The position numbers were made by a program, and so were the translations under genes. DNA of 64,000 bases from Vulcanimicrobiota bacterium (lineage in GTDB: Bacteria; Vulcanimicrobiota; Xenobia; Xenobiales; JADMJV01). This document shows, in pieces, positions 7,636 through 16,426 of the stretch. The notes beneath the pieces were generated by a model. That model was given only the letters and a program-made list of their open reading frames with translations, was not told the DNA's origin and searched no databases. Positions within the stretch are counted from its first letter, which is position 1, and each line of letters opens with the position of its first letter. The stretch spans positions 1 through 64,000 of the forward strand of contig JAFKGI010000036.1 of NCBI GenBank assembly GCA_017307785.1, written 5' to 3'.

Positions 7636-8465
7636 GCCTGCTCGTCCAGGCTCTGGTCCTGAGCTGGCTGCCGGGACTTTTTTGGCTGACCTACGTGGAA
7701 TCGCGCTCTCCCCAGCCGGTGATTTGGAGCCGTCTGCTGCTGACTTTTCTGGGAGGCGGACTGTCGGTCTTTGGCGTGGAGCTTTTCCACCGTCTCTACG
7801 ATCCGGCCCAGCCGGACAACGCCTTTGCCTCGTTGGTCTTCTTTTGCGTGATTGTCGGCGGGGTGGAGGAAAGCTGTAAGATGCTGGCCGTGCTGGTGGC
7901 CGCCTGGCCTCGCCGTGATTTCCGCGAGGCCTGGGATGGCGTCGGTTGCGCCAGCGCTTCGGCCCTTGGCTTTGCCACCGCCGAGAACTTTCACTATGTG
8001 CTGACCTTCGAGGATTCCAGCGTGCTGCTTTCGCGGTCCTTGTCGGCGACGTTCGCCCATGTGGCCATGTCCGGGATCTGGGGGTTCGCCCTCGGCCTGC
8101 GCAAGCAAAAGCAAGCGGGTTGGGGAACGGTGGCCGAGGCCCTGGTCTGGGCCGCCATCTTCCACGGGCTTTATGACTGGTGCCTGACCCAGGGTTGGCC
8201 CTGGGCCGCTTTGCTGGTTTTTGCAGGTCTGGCGCTGATTTTCCGCCAGCGTCTCCAGGAGTCTTACTTCACCAGCTCACGCCGTCAGACTTGGAGCCAG
8301 GCGGTGCGAGAATGCCGCTCCTGCCGCGGCCTGGGTCGCAGTGAGTATCAGTACTGCCCCCAGTGCGGCGAGCAGAATTGGGACAGCAAAGTGCTTTGTT
8401 TGCACTGTCTTCAGGAGTGCGAGATGGGGGAACGATGCCCACACTGTCAGCGCGGGTTGGTCTGA
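7632..8465 (+). CDS. PrsW-family intramembrane metalloprotease with C-terminal zinc ribbons
   Basis: PrsW proteases cleave membrane proteins such as anti-sigma factors in Bacillus. From the TTG at 7632 the protein has 277 residues. Family motifs are all visible inside membrane helices: EESCK (79-83), the Glu in FATAENFHY (about 118), the His in FAHVAMSG (143) and FHGLYD (177-182). The C-terminus carries several CxxC pairs (228/231, 242/245, 256/259, 269/272), i.e. appended zinc ribbons. The frame is open to 7560, but the TTGA junction with the preceding gene makes 7632 the better start. A partner anti-sigma factor is not visible nearby. Confidence 0.85.
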   Translation: MSLLVQALVLSWLPGLFWLTYVESRSPQPVIWSRLLLTFLGGGLSVFGVELFHRLYDPAQPDNAFASLVFFCVIVGGVEESCKMLAVLVAAWPRRDFREAWDGVGCASASALGFATAENFHYVLTFEDSSVLLSRSLSATFAHVAMSGIWGFALGLRKQKQAGWGTVAEALVWAAIFHGLYDWCLTQGWPWAALLVFAGLALIFRQRLQESYFTSSRRQTWSQAVRECRSCRGLGRSEYQYCPQCGEQNWDSKVLCLHCLQECEMGERCPHCQRGLV

Positions 8466-8466
8466 A

Positions 8467-10896
8467 TTAGCGGGGCAGCGTTTCCTGGACGACGTCGGGT
8501 AAGGATTTCTTCTCTTCCATCGTAGGCGCCGGAGTCACGCGGTTACGACCTTCACGCTTGGAGACATAGAGAGCGTCGTCGGCCGCTTTGGCCAGGTCTT
8601 TCTTGTTGAGAGCGTCGGTCGGATAACAGGCCAGGCCGATCGACGAGGTCACCTGCACAACGGCAGCCGCGAAGCGGAGTTGGAAAGTCTCACGGATGCG
8701 TTCGCAGGTGCGCACCGCTTCGTCTTTCGGCGTATCCTTCAAGATCAGGGCGAACTCGTCACCACCGTAGCGGCAGACGATGTCGGTGGTGCGCACCTTG
8801 TCCTTGAGGAGCGAGGCGATTTCTTGCAGCAGGGCGTCGCCTGCGGGGTGGCCCAGGGTGTCGTTGAACTGCTTGAACTTGTCGGCGTCCACCATAACCA
8901 GACAGATGCTCTTCTTGTAGCGGTCGGCCCAGGCGATTTCCTCGACCAGACGCACCTGGAAGAAGCGGTGCAGGTAGAGACCCGTCAGACCGTCGGTAAA
9001 GGCCATCTGTTGCGTCTGCTCATAGAGCAGGGCGTTCTTGACGGCGATGGAGGCCTGATAAGAGACCGTTTCCACCAGGCTGCGGTGCTCTTCGGTGAAG
9101 GCCCGTTCTCGGGCGCCACCCACGTAGAGCAGGCCCAGAATCTCTTCCTCGGCTCGAAGGGGCGCCACAATGACCGAACGCTCGTTGTTGATCAGATTCT
9201 CGAGCTCATACTGCTCGGTATCCTGGATCAGCAAGGTTCGGTTGAGCTCGGTGGCTTTACCCAGAATACCGGCGTCGTTGCGAACGGCCAGACTGCGCAC
9301 ATAGTCGGAGTAAGGGCTGTTGATCAGCTCCGCTTTGAGTACGTGCGGGTCGGCGTTGCTGACCCCGAAGAGAATGATGCTCTGGCCGGTGGGAATCATC
9401 TGCTTGATGTTCTCGGCCACCACTTTAAAGGTGTTGTCGATTTTGAGGGAGGCGCCGATGGCGGCGCCCAGTTGCTGGAGACCGTTGAGCTGATGGTTCT
9501 TGGCTTCCACGGCCAGGCGGATGTCGCGCTCGGACTGCATCTCTTTCTCTTTGTGTTCAAAGAGCAGAGCCGTCTTGATCGAGGGGGCGGCGAAAGCGGC
9601 CAACATCTTCAGCTTCTCGAGGTGTTCCTCTTTGTGGGTGCGGGCGTTGACCGAACCCAGGTAGATGATGCCCACGTTCTCTTTGCTGACCATGAGGGGC
9701 ACGACCAGCAGGGAGCGCTCATCCTTGAAAATGCGTTGTTCGGAGGTGGTGGGGCTGACCTCATTGTTCATGTAGGGGCGCGGGTCGCGCAGCACCTGAA
9801 GAATGAAAGGTTCCTGCAACTGCAGCAGGCCGGACATACCCAGCACTTCCTGGTAGGGAGTGTCGGCCAGCGCCGGATCCAGTCCTCCGCCGGGCTTGGA
9901 GAGGAAGATGACGCAAGACTGGTAGGGGATGCGCAGACGGCGAATCATCGACTGCACCAGCGCGGTGGTTTCCGAAAGATTGGTGGAGGCGCCCAGCGAG
10001 CGCGCCAGGTCGTAGATGATGTTCAGCTCTTCGTTTTTCTTCTTGACGTCGTCGCTGAGGTTCTCTTTTTCATCGCGCAGCTTTTTGGTCTCGAACTCGG
10101 TGCCGCGGATTTTGAGACTGAGCTCTTCCACGTCCTGCATCTCTTCTTCCAGGACGGTGTATTTCAGAGCCGATTTGACGAAGACGACCATGGGCACGGC
10201 GGCGATGGCGCTGATGGCCAGCGGCAGCCACTGCACCGCTCCGGTCAGATTCAAGCCGCCGGCGAAGCCCGCCGCCAGCACGCCCAACAAGACCTGGAAG
10301 GCCATTGCGAAACGGCTCTTGGTCAGCAGCGCGTTCCAGTTGCGCTGGTCGGACTCTTCGGCGTTGTCCATCAACTTGTTGACCAGGGTGGCGTCGATGA
10401 TGGCGTAGACGATGACGCCGGCGATCCCCTCGGTCAGAAGGGGAACCGGGCCTTTGAGCATCATCTGGTGAACGGCCACGACCGTCAGACCCACGCTCAA
10501 CCAGCGCACGCTGTTGGCACCGATGTAGGCGACCGACTCGGCCAGACTGCCGCGCATCAGGCGGGGGAGCATGCCGAGAACCAGCACGCAGGCTCCCAGT
10601 CCCCAGCGACCGGCGGCCACCAGAGGAGCGGCCAGGCCTGCCTTAAAGGGCAACACCGAGTCGGGAGCCAGGGCGGCCATGACGGCCAGGTAGAAAGCCA
10701 GATTCAGGAACCCGAAGTGGGACAGGTCTTCCATCGTCATGAGATGGACCACCATGCCAAGAATGCCCAGGAGCAATAGCGGCACCAGGAGGCCGCCTAA
10801 ATTCAGGCACCACCAAGCAAGGCCGATTCCGGCTCCGGCGATCGCCAATGCTCCGACCGCCAACATGACGTTAGGCGTTCTTTCTGAATTACTCAC
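8467..10896 (-). CDS. Membrane-bound GAF-GAF diguanylate cyclase
   Basis: The predicted role is c-di-GMP synthesis in response to a membrane or small-molecule signal. There are 809 residues: about eight hydrophobic segments (about 10-245), a coiled-coil linker (about 250-300), two GAF domains (about 300-465 and 475-625), then a GGDEF domain (about 640-790). The active-site motif GGDEF is intact and preceded five residues upstream by RTTD, the RxxD inhibitory site for product feedback. The start is GTG at 10896, with only a weak ribosome-binding site. It ends one base after the stop of the convergent PrsW-like gene. Confidence 0.9.
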   Translation of the reverse strand: MSNSERTPNVMLAVGALAIAGAGIGLAWWCLNLGGLLVPLLLLGILGMVVHLMTMEDLSHFGFLNLAFYLAVMAALAPDSVLPFKAGLAAPLVAAGRWGLGACVLVLGMLPRLMRGSLAESVAYIGANSVRWLSVGLTVVAVHQMMLKGPVPLLTEGIAGVIVYAIIDATLVNKLMDNAEESDQRNWNALLTKSRFAMAFQVLLGVLAAGFAGGLNLTGAVQWLPLAISAIAAVPMVVFVKSALKYTVLEEEMQDVEELSLKIRGTEFETKKLRDEKENLSDDVKKKNEELNIIYDLARSLGASTNLSETTALVQSMIRRLRIPYQSCVIFLSKPGGGLDPALADTPYQEVLGMSGLLQLQEPFILQVLRDPRPYMNNEVSPTTSEQRIFKDERSLLVVPLMVSKENVGIIYLGSVNARTHKEEHLEKLKMLAAFAAPSIKTALLFEHKEKEMQSERDIRLAVEAKNHQLNGLQQLGAAIGASLKIDNTFKVVAENIKQMIPTGQSIILFGVSNADPHVLKAELINSPYSDYVRSLAVRNDAGILGKATELNRTLLIQDTEQYELENLINNERSVIVAPLRAEEEILGLLYVGGARERAFTEEHRSLVETVSYQASIAVKNALLYEQTQQMAFTDGLTGLYLHRFFQVRLVEEIAWADRYKKSICLVMVDADKFKQFNDTLGHPAGDALLQEIASLLKDKVRTTDIVCRYGGDEFALILKDTPKDEAVRTCERIRETFQLRFAAAVVQVTSSIGLACYPTDALNKKDLAKAADDALYVSKREGRNRVTPAPTMEEKKSLPDVVQETLPR

Positions 10897-11036
10897 TCTG
10901 TACTTGGTTCCATCGGTTCCTGAGGTCGCGCCAATTTTGTCCTTCTACGCTCGTCTGCGAACCCGCATACGGGGGGCAATATTAGCTAGATACCAAGTCA
11001 GGTTTCCCTCCTGGTCGAACAATTCCCTGCCGCTGC

Positions 11037-12002
11037 TCATGGCTTCGCCCTTTGCAGCCAGTAGATGGCCTCGCTGAGGCTGTGAATCGGTACAATCCGC
11101 GGGTGGCTCGACTGAAAGTCCATTCCCTGTAACTGTTTGGCGTCGTCCGCCGAGACGAAGAAGAGGTCGGCGTTGGCCTGGCGAGCGCAACTGAATTTTT
11201 GCCGTAAACCTCGCACCGCCGTCAGGTTTCCTTCCATGTCGAGCCCGCCGCTGCCCGAAATCCTGCGACCCCGGCGCAAGTCGAGTTGCAGCAATCGTTC
11301 GCACAGATCCAGACCCAGCACCAAGTCTGAGGAATTGCCCTCGTAGGCACCGGCCTGGAAATGGATTTTGGGAAGGGTGTCGTCGTCTTCATGGCCGGAG
11401 AGCAGCAGGCCGAGCCCCGGCTCTCCCTTCAAAGCCTGAATCGGTCGGGCCGCCGTCACCACCTGGTATTCGCTCCCGTCGGGTCGACGGAACTGGACCG
11501 GGATTTTCTCACCGGGGGGCTGGGCCTGCACGATCTCGCGAACCTGACGCACCATGCGCAGGGGAACACCCGCCACGACCGTGACCTGATCGCCGGGTTC
11601 GACGCGCTCTTTGAGGGGGCTATCGGGAGTCAGGTCGAGCACTTTGACGATGACCGGCGGTTCGATGCCGCAAGTGTGATAGACCACTCGTCGCAGAATC
11701 TGGTGTTCGGGGTCTTCGTAGCCCAGGGTCTGACTGCGGGGACGCTCCGGATCGGAGGGAACGAGACTCCAGTCACTTTGTAGCAGGGCTCGGAGAGCCC
11801 ACCAGGTAGTGGCGGGGCGCTGATAGACGGTGGAGATCAGATAGACGCCGCTGTCCTCCGGCCGGGGGTGGCCCTCCACGTCTACTTGATCGACGGTGTT
11901 CACGGCCGGCCCGGGCAGCAGAATCGTATGGTTGGGGATGGGCAGCCAGGCTACGACCCCCACGCAGAGTCCGAGGAGCAGACCTCGGACGATCAGTTTC
12001 AG
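11037..12002 (-). CDS. YlbL-like PDZ / Lon-protease-domain membrane protein, start uncertain
   Basis: Family members have an N-terminal membrane anchor, a PDZ domain and a C-terminal Lon-type serine protease domain. Visible here are a PDZ-like core (VLDLTPDSPLKERVEPGDQV) and a Lon-like region with GSGGLDMEGNLTAVRGLRQK and a final region containing DAKQL. I do not see a clear Ser-Lys dyad, so activity is uncertain. The first standard start is GTG 11963, but it truncates the membrane anchor. Reading upstream to CTG 12002 gives KLIVRGLLLGLCVGVVAWL, a good anchor. An ATA at 12014 overlapping the previous TAA is another option. It lies downstream of coaD, as ylbL does in Bacillus. Confidence 0.78.
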   Translation of the reverse strand: MKLIVRGLLLGLCVGVVAWLPIPNHTILLPGPAVNTVDQVDVEGHPRPEDSGVYLISTVYQRPATTWWALRALLQSDWSLVPSDPERPRSQTLGYEDPEHQILRRVVYHTCGIEPPVIVKVLDLTPDSPLKERVEPGDQVTVVAGVPLRMVRQVREIVQAQPPGEKIPVQFRRPDGSEYQVVTAARPIQALKGEPGLGLLLSGHEDDDTLPKIHFQAGAYEGNSSDLVLGLDLCERLLQLDLRRGRRISGSGGLDMEGNLTAVRGLRQKFSCARQANADLFFVSADDAKQLQGMDFQSSHPRIVPIHSLSEAIYWLQRAKP

Positions 12003-12010
12003 TTGCCCGC

Positions 12011-12532
12011 TTATTCTCCGGCCGTGCCCAGCGAGGCCTGACCTTTCTTGATAATGGTCAGGATGCGGCTGAGCTCTCCCTCCATGCCGTTGAGCACCTT
12101 CATTGCATAACGCTCCGCGTCTTGTCGAGTCTCGCGTGCGTATCGGTCGGCGTCTTCCCGGGTGCGACGCGCTTCCTGGCGAGCTTCCTCGATCAATTTA
12201 TGGGCTTCTTCGCGGGCCCGCGCGTAGACCTCTTCCTTCGAGAGCAGACGACCCATTTCGTCCTCGGCCGCGCGCAAGATCTCGCGTCCCTTGGACTGGG
12301 CCTCTCGAACCATGCGGTCCGCTTTGGAGTTCGATTCGGCGGCGATCCGTTCGGTCTCTCGCGAGATCCAGCGGGCTTGCTTCACTTCCTCCGGCAATGA
12401 GTCTCTGGTCTTGTCCAGGATCTTCAGCAGACGCTCGCGGTCGACCACCGACTTCTCCTGCAGTGGCCAGGGCAGCGGTTTGCTTTCCGTCACTTCTCGT
12501 TGGAGGCTTTCCAGCACCGAATAGATGTTCAT
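12011..12532 (-). CDS. Coiled-coil protein (DivIVA / ATP-synthase-b-like helix)
   Basis: This 173-residue protein is dominated by a long charged helix with heptad character between about residues 50 and 150, rich in Glu, Arg and Ala (for example EEAHKLIEEARQEARRTRED). The start MNIYSVLESLQ is fixed by an ATGA overlap with the coaD stop at 12532. A longer upstream frame overlaps coaD and is not real. No membrane segment is visible. Similar helical proteins related to DivIVA or the ATP synthase b subunit occur between coaD and PDZ-protease genes in other bacteria. A structural or divisome role is inference. Confidence 0.82.
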   Translation of the reverse strand: MNIYSVLESLQREVTESKPLPWPLQEKSVVDRERLLKILDKTRDSLPEEVKQARWISRETERIAAESNSKADRMVREAQSKGREILRAAEDEMGRLLSKEEVYARAREEAHKLIEEARQEARRTREDADRYARETRQDAERYAMKVLNGMEGELSRILTIIKKGQASLGTAGE

Positions 12533-13017
12533 AAGGCTTCCTTCGATTCGAGTTTCTGCTGCAGGCGACGGGCCACCTCCGGTGTGACCAGTTGCCCGAT
12601 CGGGCCCCCCAGCCTTGCGATTTCTCGCACGAAAGAGGAGCTTACATGGGAATACTTTCCGGTAGCGGCCAGGAAGAGGGTTTCGCAGGCGGGCTGCATT
12701 TCCCGATTCAGCCGGGCCATCTGTAGTTCGATGGGAGCGTCCGAGCTGTCGCGCAGACCCCGCACCACCGCGCGGATGTCGTTCTGGGCCACGTAGTCGA
12801 CCAGCAAGCCGGTGAAGTGCGCGACGCTCACGTTGTCCAGATGAGCCAGTTGCTGGCGCAAAATTTCTTCGCGCTCGGCCAGGCTGAAAAGCGTCTTCTT
12901 GGAGGGGTTGTGAATGACGGCAACCGTCAGATGGGAACACAAAGGCGCCGCCCTCTCGATAATATCGAGGTGGCCGAGCGTGACGGGATCGAAGCTACCA
13001 GGGTAACAGGCACGCAT
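12529..13017 (-). CDS. coaD: Phosphopantetheine adenylyltransferase
   Basis: CoaD transfers AMP from ATP to 4'-phosphopantetheine, the penultimate step of coenzyme A synthesis. The 162-residue protein starts with the nucleotidyltransferase signature YPGSFDPVTLGHLDII containing the TxGH motif. It also has VVRGLRDSSD (family RGLR), LNREMQP and a C-terminal SSSFVREIA segment matching the ISSTxxR region. The frame extends to a TTG at 13041, but the ATG at 13017 places MRACYPGSFD at the family N-terminus. It follows UGPase by about 37 bases and overlaps the coiled-coil gene by 4 bases. Confidence 0.95.
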   Translation of the reverse strand: MRACYPGSFDPVTLGHLDIIERAAPLCSHLTVAVIHNPSKKTLFSLAEREEILRQQLAHLDNVSVAHFTGLLVDYVAQNDIRAVVRGLRDSSDAPIELQMARLNREMQPACETLFLAATGKYSHVSSSFVREIARLGGPIGQLVTPEVARRLQQKLESKEAL

Positions 13018-13054
13018 AGCTTGAATTGTACTCAAAGACAAATCGGCAAATTTG

Positions 13055-14380
13055 TCAAGGCAGGTGGAGGGGATCGGGTCCAGGATTGCTCAGCTCCACC
13101 GGGCCCTGAAGACGAACGCCTGTTCCGAAGTGGATGTCTCCTCGCACCTCCAGAGAAGTGCACTCGAGCAGGCTGGGAACGACCGGGAAGCGCCGAGAGA
13201 AGTCTTCGTAGGTCGAATAGAACCGGCTGTCCAGACGCACATTCGGGAGCGGTCCGGCGGTCACGGCCTGGAGTTGACTGCGCTCATCCAGGCGGTAGAG
13301 ATCGCTGCGTAGCAACAGCAGGTCGCCTAATGTTTTGACCGGTAGAAAGCGGCGCCGGGAAACTTCGATGGCCTGGGTCGCGGAGAAGGCGGAGAGGGCG
13401 GCACCCATAGCGGATTCGAGCTGGTAGACCGGCGTCGAGGTCGGCTCGGTCGGATCCACCGTCTTGCGGTTGATAATCAGGGGAAGACTCGGTAGGGGCT
13501 GGTCTCGCAAGGCCTCCAGCCGGAGCCACAGATTGTTGGTGTTGAAGTAGCGGTGTCGCTCGATATCTTCGAAGGCCGCCAGGTCCTGGGCGGCACATTG
13601 GGAGCGCTCGCGGAGAATCAGCTGGCCCGAGGCAAACCGCGCCAGATGTCCGCCCTTCTTGTCCTGTTCCGTCCGGGCCGTGACCTCCATAGCGAAGTCC
13701 AGGCCGCTCTGGCTGAACCAGTTCAGCAGGGTGGCATCTAAAGTCGCGCCCAGGTTATCGATGTTGGAGACAAAGGCATAGCGATAACCCGCGGCCAGCA
13801 GGCGGTCGAGCATTCCCTCGCCTCGCAGGGCGGCGTAGATCTCTCCATGGCCGGGAGGGCACCATTCCAACTCGGGGTGGTGGGGGTAGCGAACCGGCTC
13901 CAGGTTGTCCTGACGCAGCTTGGGCACCTTCGACTGCAGGAAATCCAACGGCAGGTCCCCATCGTTGCTGAAACCCTGGAGTCGCTCCAGGCTGGCTGCC
14001 CGCGTATGAAAACTGTTCATGAGCAGCAGCGGTAACGGGCTGGAGTTTTGGCTGCGCAGGGTTTCGATCTGGCGGCGAGTGAGGTCGAGAAAGCTGAGCC
14101 CCTGGCGGACTTCCACCAGTCCTTTGGGAATTTCCAGCCCCATGCTGGTCCCGAGGCCGCCGTTCAGCTTGATCACTGCCGTCTGGGCCAGGGCCTCGCA
14201 GCCTTCCGCGGTGGGTAGGGCGGACAGGCGTGGGAGTTGCTGGACGGGTATCAGTTCGCTCTCGGCCAGCGTGCCACCGCTCCCCGAGCGGAGCCGCTCG
14301 AAGTCCAGCGCGAATCGGTCGACTTGCCAGCTTTGCAGGCCGGCTTCCAGCATCTTCTGACGACAGAGTTCAAAGGTCAC
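13055..14380 (-). CDS. UTP-glucose-1-phosphate uridylyltransferase, eukaryotic type (UDPGP family)
   Basis: The predicted product makes UDP-glucose from UTP and glucose-1-phosphate for glycan synthesis. The 441-residue protein carries the UDPGP nucleotide-binding signature KLNGGLGTSMGLEIPKGL (about 73-90), NSFHT (about 122), the CPPGHGEIYAAL segment (about 173-184), FVSNIDNLGA (about 205) and a C-terminal left-handed beta-helix region (VRGDIHFGTGVRLQGPV). This is the eukaryotic-like family, not bacterial GalU. The start is GTG at 14380. UDP-N-acetylglucosamine or UDP-sugar pyrophosphorylase activity is possible within the family. Confidence 0.88.
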   Translation of the reverse strand: MTFELCRQKMLEAGLQSWQVDRFALDFERLRSGSGGTLAESELIPVQQLPRLSALPTAEGCEALAQTAVIKLNGGLGTSMGLEIPKGLVEVRQGLSFLDLTRRQIETLRSQNSSPLPLLLMNSFHTRAASLERLQGFSNDGDLPLDFLQSKVPKLRQDNLEPVRYPHHPELEWCPPGHGEIYAALRGEGMLDRLLAAGYRYAFVSNIDNLGATLDATLLNWFSQSGLDFAMEVTARTEQDKKGGHLARFASGQLILRERSQCAAQDLAAFEDIERHRYFNTNNLWLRLEALRDQPLPSLPLIINRKTVDPTEPTSTPVYQLESAMGAALSAFSATQAIEVSRRRFLPVKTLGDLLLLRSDLYRLDERSQLQAVTAGPLPNVRLDSRFYSTYEDFSRRFPVVPSLLECTSLEVRGDIHFGTGVRLQGPVELSNPGPDPLHLP

Positions 14381-14514
14381 GGAGATCCAGGATACAACGC
14401 TGCGGGGGAGGGTCCCTGGTCAGGGTCGGTTGCCTCCGAAGACAGGGTGATCTCGTTGCGTGAAATTGAAGGATTTTCTATTTTGCGGTTGAACCTCGCC
14501 GCGAGGATTGATGA

Positions 14515-16005
14515 ATGTCCAGAAAAGTTCTTAACGAACGCTATCAGCTGGAACTCAAGTTGGGTGAAGGCGGCATGGGCTCGGTCTACCGGGCTCTGGA
14601 TCTGGCTACCAACCGGGATGTAGCCGTAAAAGTATTGCGCCGTGACTTGGCCGAGTCCAAGCACGCCAGGCGTCGCTTTGCCCGTGAGGCACGCGCGGCG
14701 GGTATGCTGAACCACCCGGGAATCGTGCGCACCATGGATTTCGTGGACGACGCGCGCCCCTACCTGGTGATGGAGCTGATCAACGGAGTTTCGTTGCGCC
14801 GCTTTATCCGACGCGAGCGGCCCGACTCATTCCGGTTGCTCGAGATCTGCGACGAACTCTGCGAGGCGTTGGCTCATGCTCACGACCGGGGCGTGGTGCA
14901 TCGCGACCTGAAGCCCGACAATCTGGTCGTGACGCCGGAAGGTCGAGTGAAGATTCTCGATTTCGGCCTGGCCCGCGTGCGCATCCCGGAGATCTCCCAC
15001 CTGACTCGTTCCGGTTCGGCGCTGGGCACCTGTTCCTACATGGCGCCCGAACAGGCGGCCGGCAAGCCCGCCGACGAGCGCAGCGACCTTTATGCCATTG
15101 GCGTCATTCTTTATGAGGCACTGACCGGTAGCATTCCTTTTACGGCCGATGAGCCCGCCTCGATCCTCTACATGCACGTGCACGAGGCACCCAAGCCTCC
15201 CCGCTCGCTCAATCCCGACATTCCCGTCGAGATGGAGCGTCTGGTGCTGCAGTTGATGGAGAAGAAGCCGAGCCAACGTCCCGCCAATGCGCGCGTGCTC
15301 AAGAGCCTGGTGGCCCAGGTGCGACGCTCCCTCAAGGGCGACGAGACGGCCATCATGGAAGCCGTCTCGATGGTGGCCAGCCTGGCCGAACTGCCGGCCG
15401 CCACGGCCGTGCCCATGGTCTTGCAGATGCCTTCGATGTCGTCCCACTCCAACAGCGAGCCGGCCGAAGGCGACGCCGTCAGCGTGCTGGCTGCCGACAT
15501 TCCTAATTTCACTCTGTTCACCCGCGACCGCAATCCGCTGGAAACCACCGAACTCGAGTCGGTCTTGATCGACGAACTCGAGCACTGCGTGCGCGACCAC
15601 GCCGGCAAGCTGCTCGACCGCTACGGAACCCGTATCGTGGCCGCTTTCTGCGGCCAGGACCACGGTAGCCGAGCGGTTCAATCGGCGCAGACCATGCGCT
15701 CGCGGGTGCAGGCCGTGCTCAGTCGCTACAGTTTGATCACTTCGCCTACCGTCTCGGCTGGCGTCTTTGGCGGCGAACTGCCCAAGCGCGCGGCTGGGGA
15801 CAGCTGGGAAGAAATGGCCAAACAGGAGCTGATGCACGGAGCGGCGCGCCTGGAGCGTCTGTCTCGCAAACTGCCGGACGACACCCTGGTCAGTGAGACG
15901 TCGCTGGGCGGCAACTCGCACCTGACCACCGAGCCTTTGCGCTCGTTGTTCGTGCGTGGGCGTCGCGAGCCGATTCAGGTTTATCGCGTCCTCAACGCCG
16001 GTTAA
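14515..16005 (+). CDS. Ser/Thr protein kinase fused to a degenerate class III nucleotide cyclase domain
   Basis: The 496-residue protein starts with an intact PknB-type kinase: glycine loop GEGGMGSVY (18-26), Lys39 in AVKVLRR, catalytic HRDLKPDN, DFG and MAPEQAA, ending near residue 275. A linker leads to a class III cyclase homology domain (about 320-495), recognisable from ADIPNFTLFT, AGVFGGEL, HGAARLE and LFVRGRREPIQVYRV. The first metal Asp (ADI) is present. The second, normally GD in front of the AF strand, is replaced by GT (RYGTRIVAAF). The domain is therefore probably a sensor or regulator, not a cyclase. The divergent spacer to UGPase (14381-14514) should hold promoters. No transmembrane segment is seen. 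Confidence 0.88.
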   Translation: MSRKVLNERYQLELKLGEGGMGSVYRALDLATNRDVAVKVLRRDLAESKHARRRFAREARAAGMLNHPGIVRTMDFVDDARPYLVMELINGVSLRRFIRRERPDSFRLLEICDELCEALAHAHDRGVVHRDLKPDNLVVTPEGRVKILDFGLARVRIPEISHLTRSGSALGTCSYMAPEQAAGKPADERSDLYAIGVILYEALTGSIPFTADEPASILYMHVHEAPKPPRSLNPDIPVEMERLVLQLMEKKPSQRPANARVLKSLVAQVRRSLKGDETAIMEAVSMVASLAELPAATAVPMVLQMPSMSSHSNSEPAEGDAVSVLAADIPNFTLFTRDRNPLETTELESVLIDELEHCVRDHAGKLLDRYGTRIVAAFCGQDHGSRAVQSAQTMRSRVQAVLSRYSLITSPTVSAGVFGGELPKRAAGDSWEEMAKQELMHGAARLERLSRKLPDDTLVSETSLGGNSHLTTEPLRSLFVRGRREPIQVYRVLNAG

Positions 16006-16044
16006 TTGACATCCCCGGGCTCCGGGGGTAACCTGGTAGGTACT

Positions 16045-16419
16045 GTGCATCACATCACCTTGCTTTGCTTTGGTGGATTTCTCATGGCGGTCGGCATGGT
16101 CCTGGGCGTCCGTGAAATCCGCAATCCGATTCGTCTGACCGGCCTGGTGCGTCGCACCCGTCGTCGCCTGGTTGGATCGACGCTTCTGTGCGTGCTGGGC
16201 GCCATGATTTCGCAGGGCCCTCTGCCGCAGGCTCCCGTCGCCCGCGAAGTGCTCATGCAGAGCGCCACCTACTGGGCGGGCGTGCTGGGATTGACTCTGG
16301 GCCTGGTGGCTCTGGCTTTCTGGGATACCATCGACGGAGTGCGCGCTCTCAACAACCACCTGGAACTGGCCGAGAACGCCGAGATTCGGCAAATTCGCGA
16401 ACAACTCAAGCGCTCCTAA
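16045..16419 (+). CDS. Small membrane protein of unknown function
   Basis: The protein has about 124 residues with three hydrophobic segments (HITLLCFGGFLMAVGMVLG, then around residues 47-60 and 80-98) and a charged C-terminal helix ending ENAEIRQIREQLKRS. I chose the GTG at 16045. A TTG at 16006 directly after the kinase stop would add 13 residues of unlikely sequence (PGSGGN). It lies between the kinase and trpF on the same strand. No family recognised. Confidence 0.6.
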   Translation: MHHITLLCFGGFLMAVGMVLGVREIRNPIRLTGLVRRTRRRLVGSTLLCVLGAMISQGPLPQAPVAREVLMQSATYWAGVLGLTLGLVALAFWDTIDGVRALNNHLELAENAEIRQIREQLKRS

Positions 16420-16426
16420 GTCTCCC

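Noticed and set aside
8680..10779. 699-residue plus-strand frame
   Set aside because: Antisense to the GAF-GAF-GGDEF gene, no family motif.
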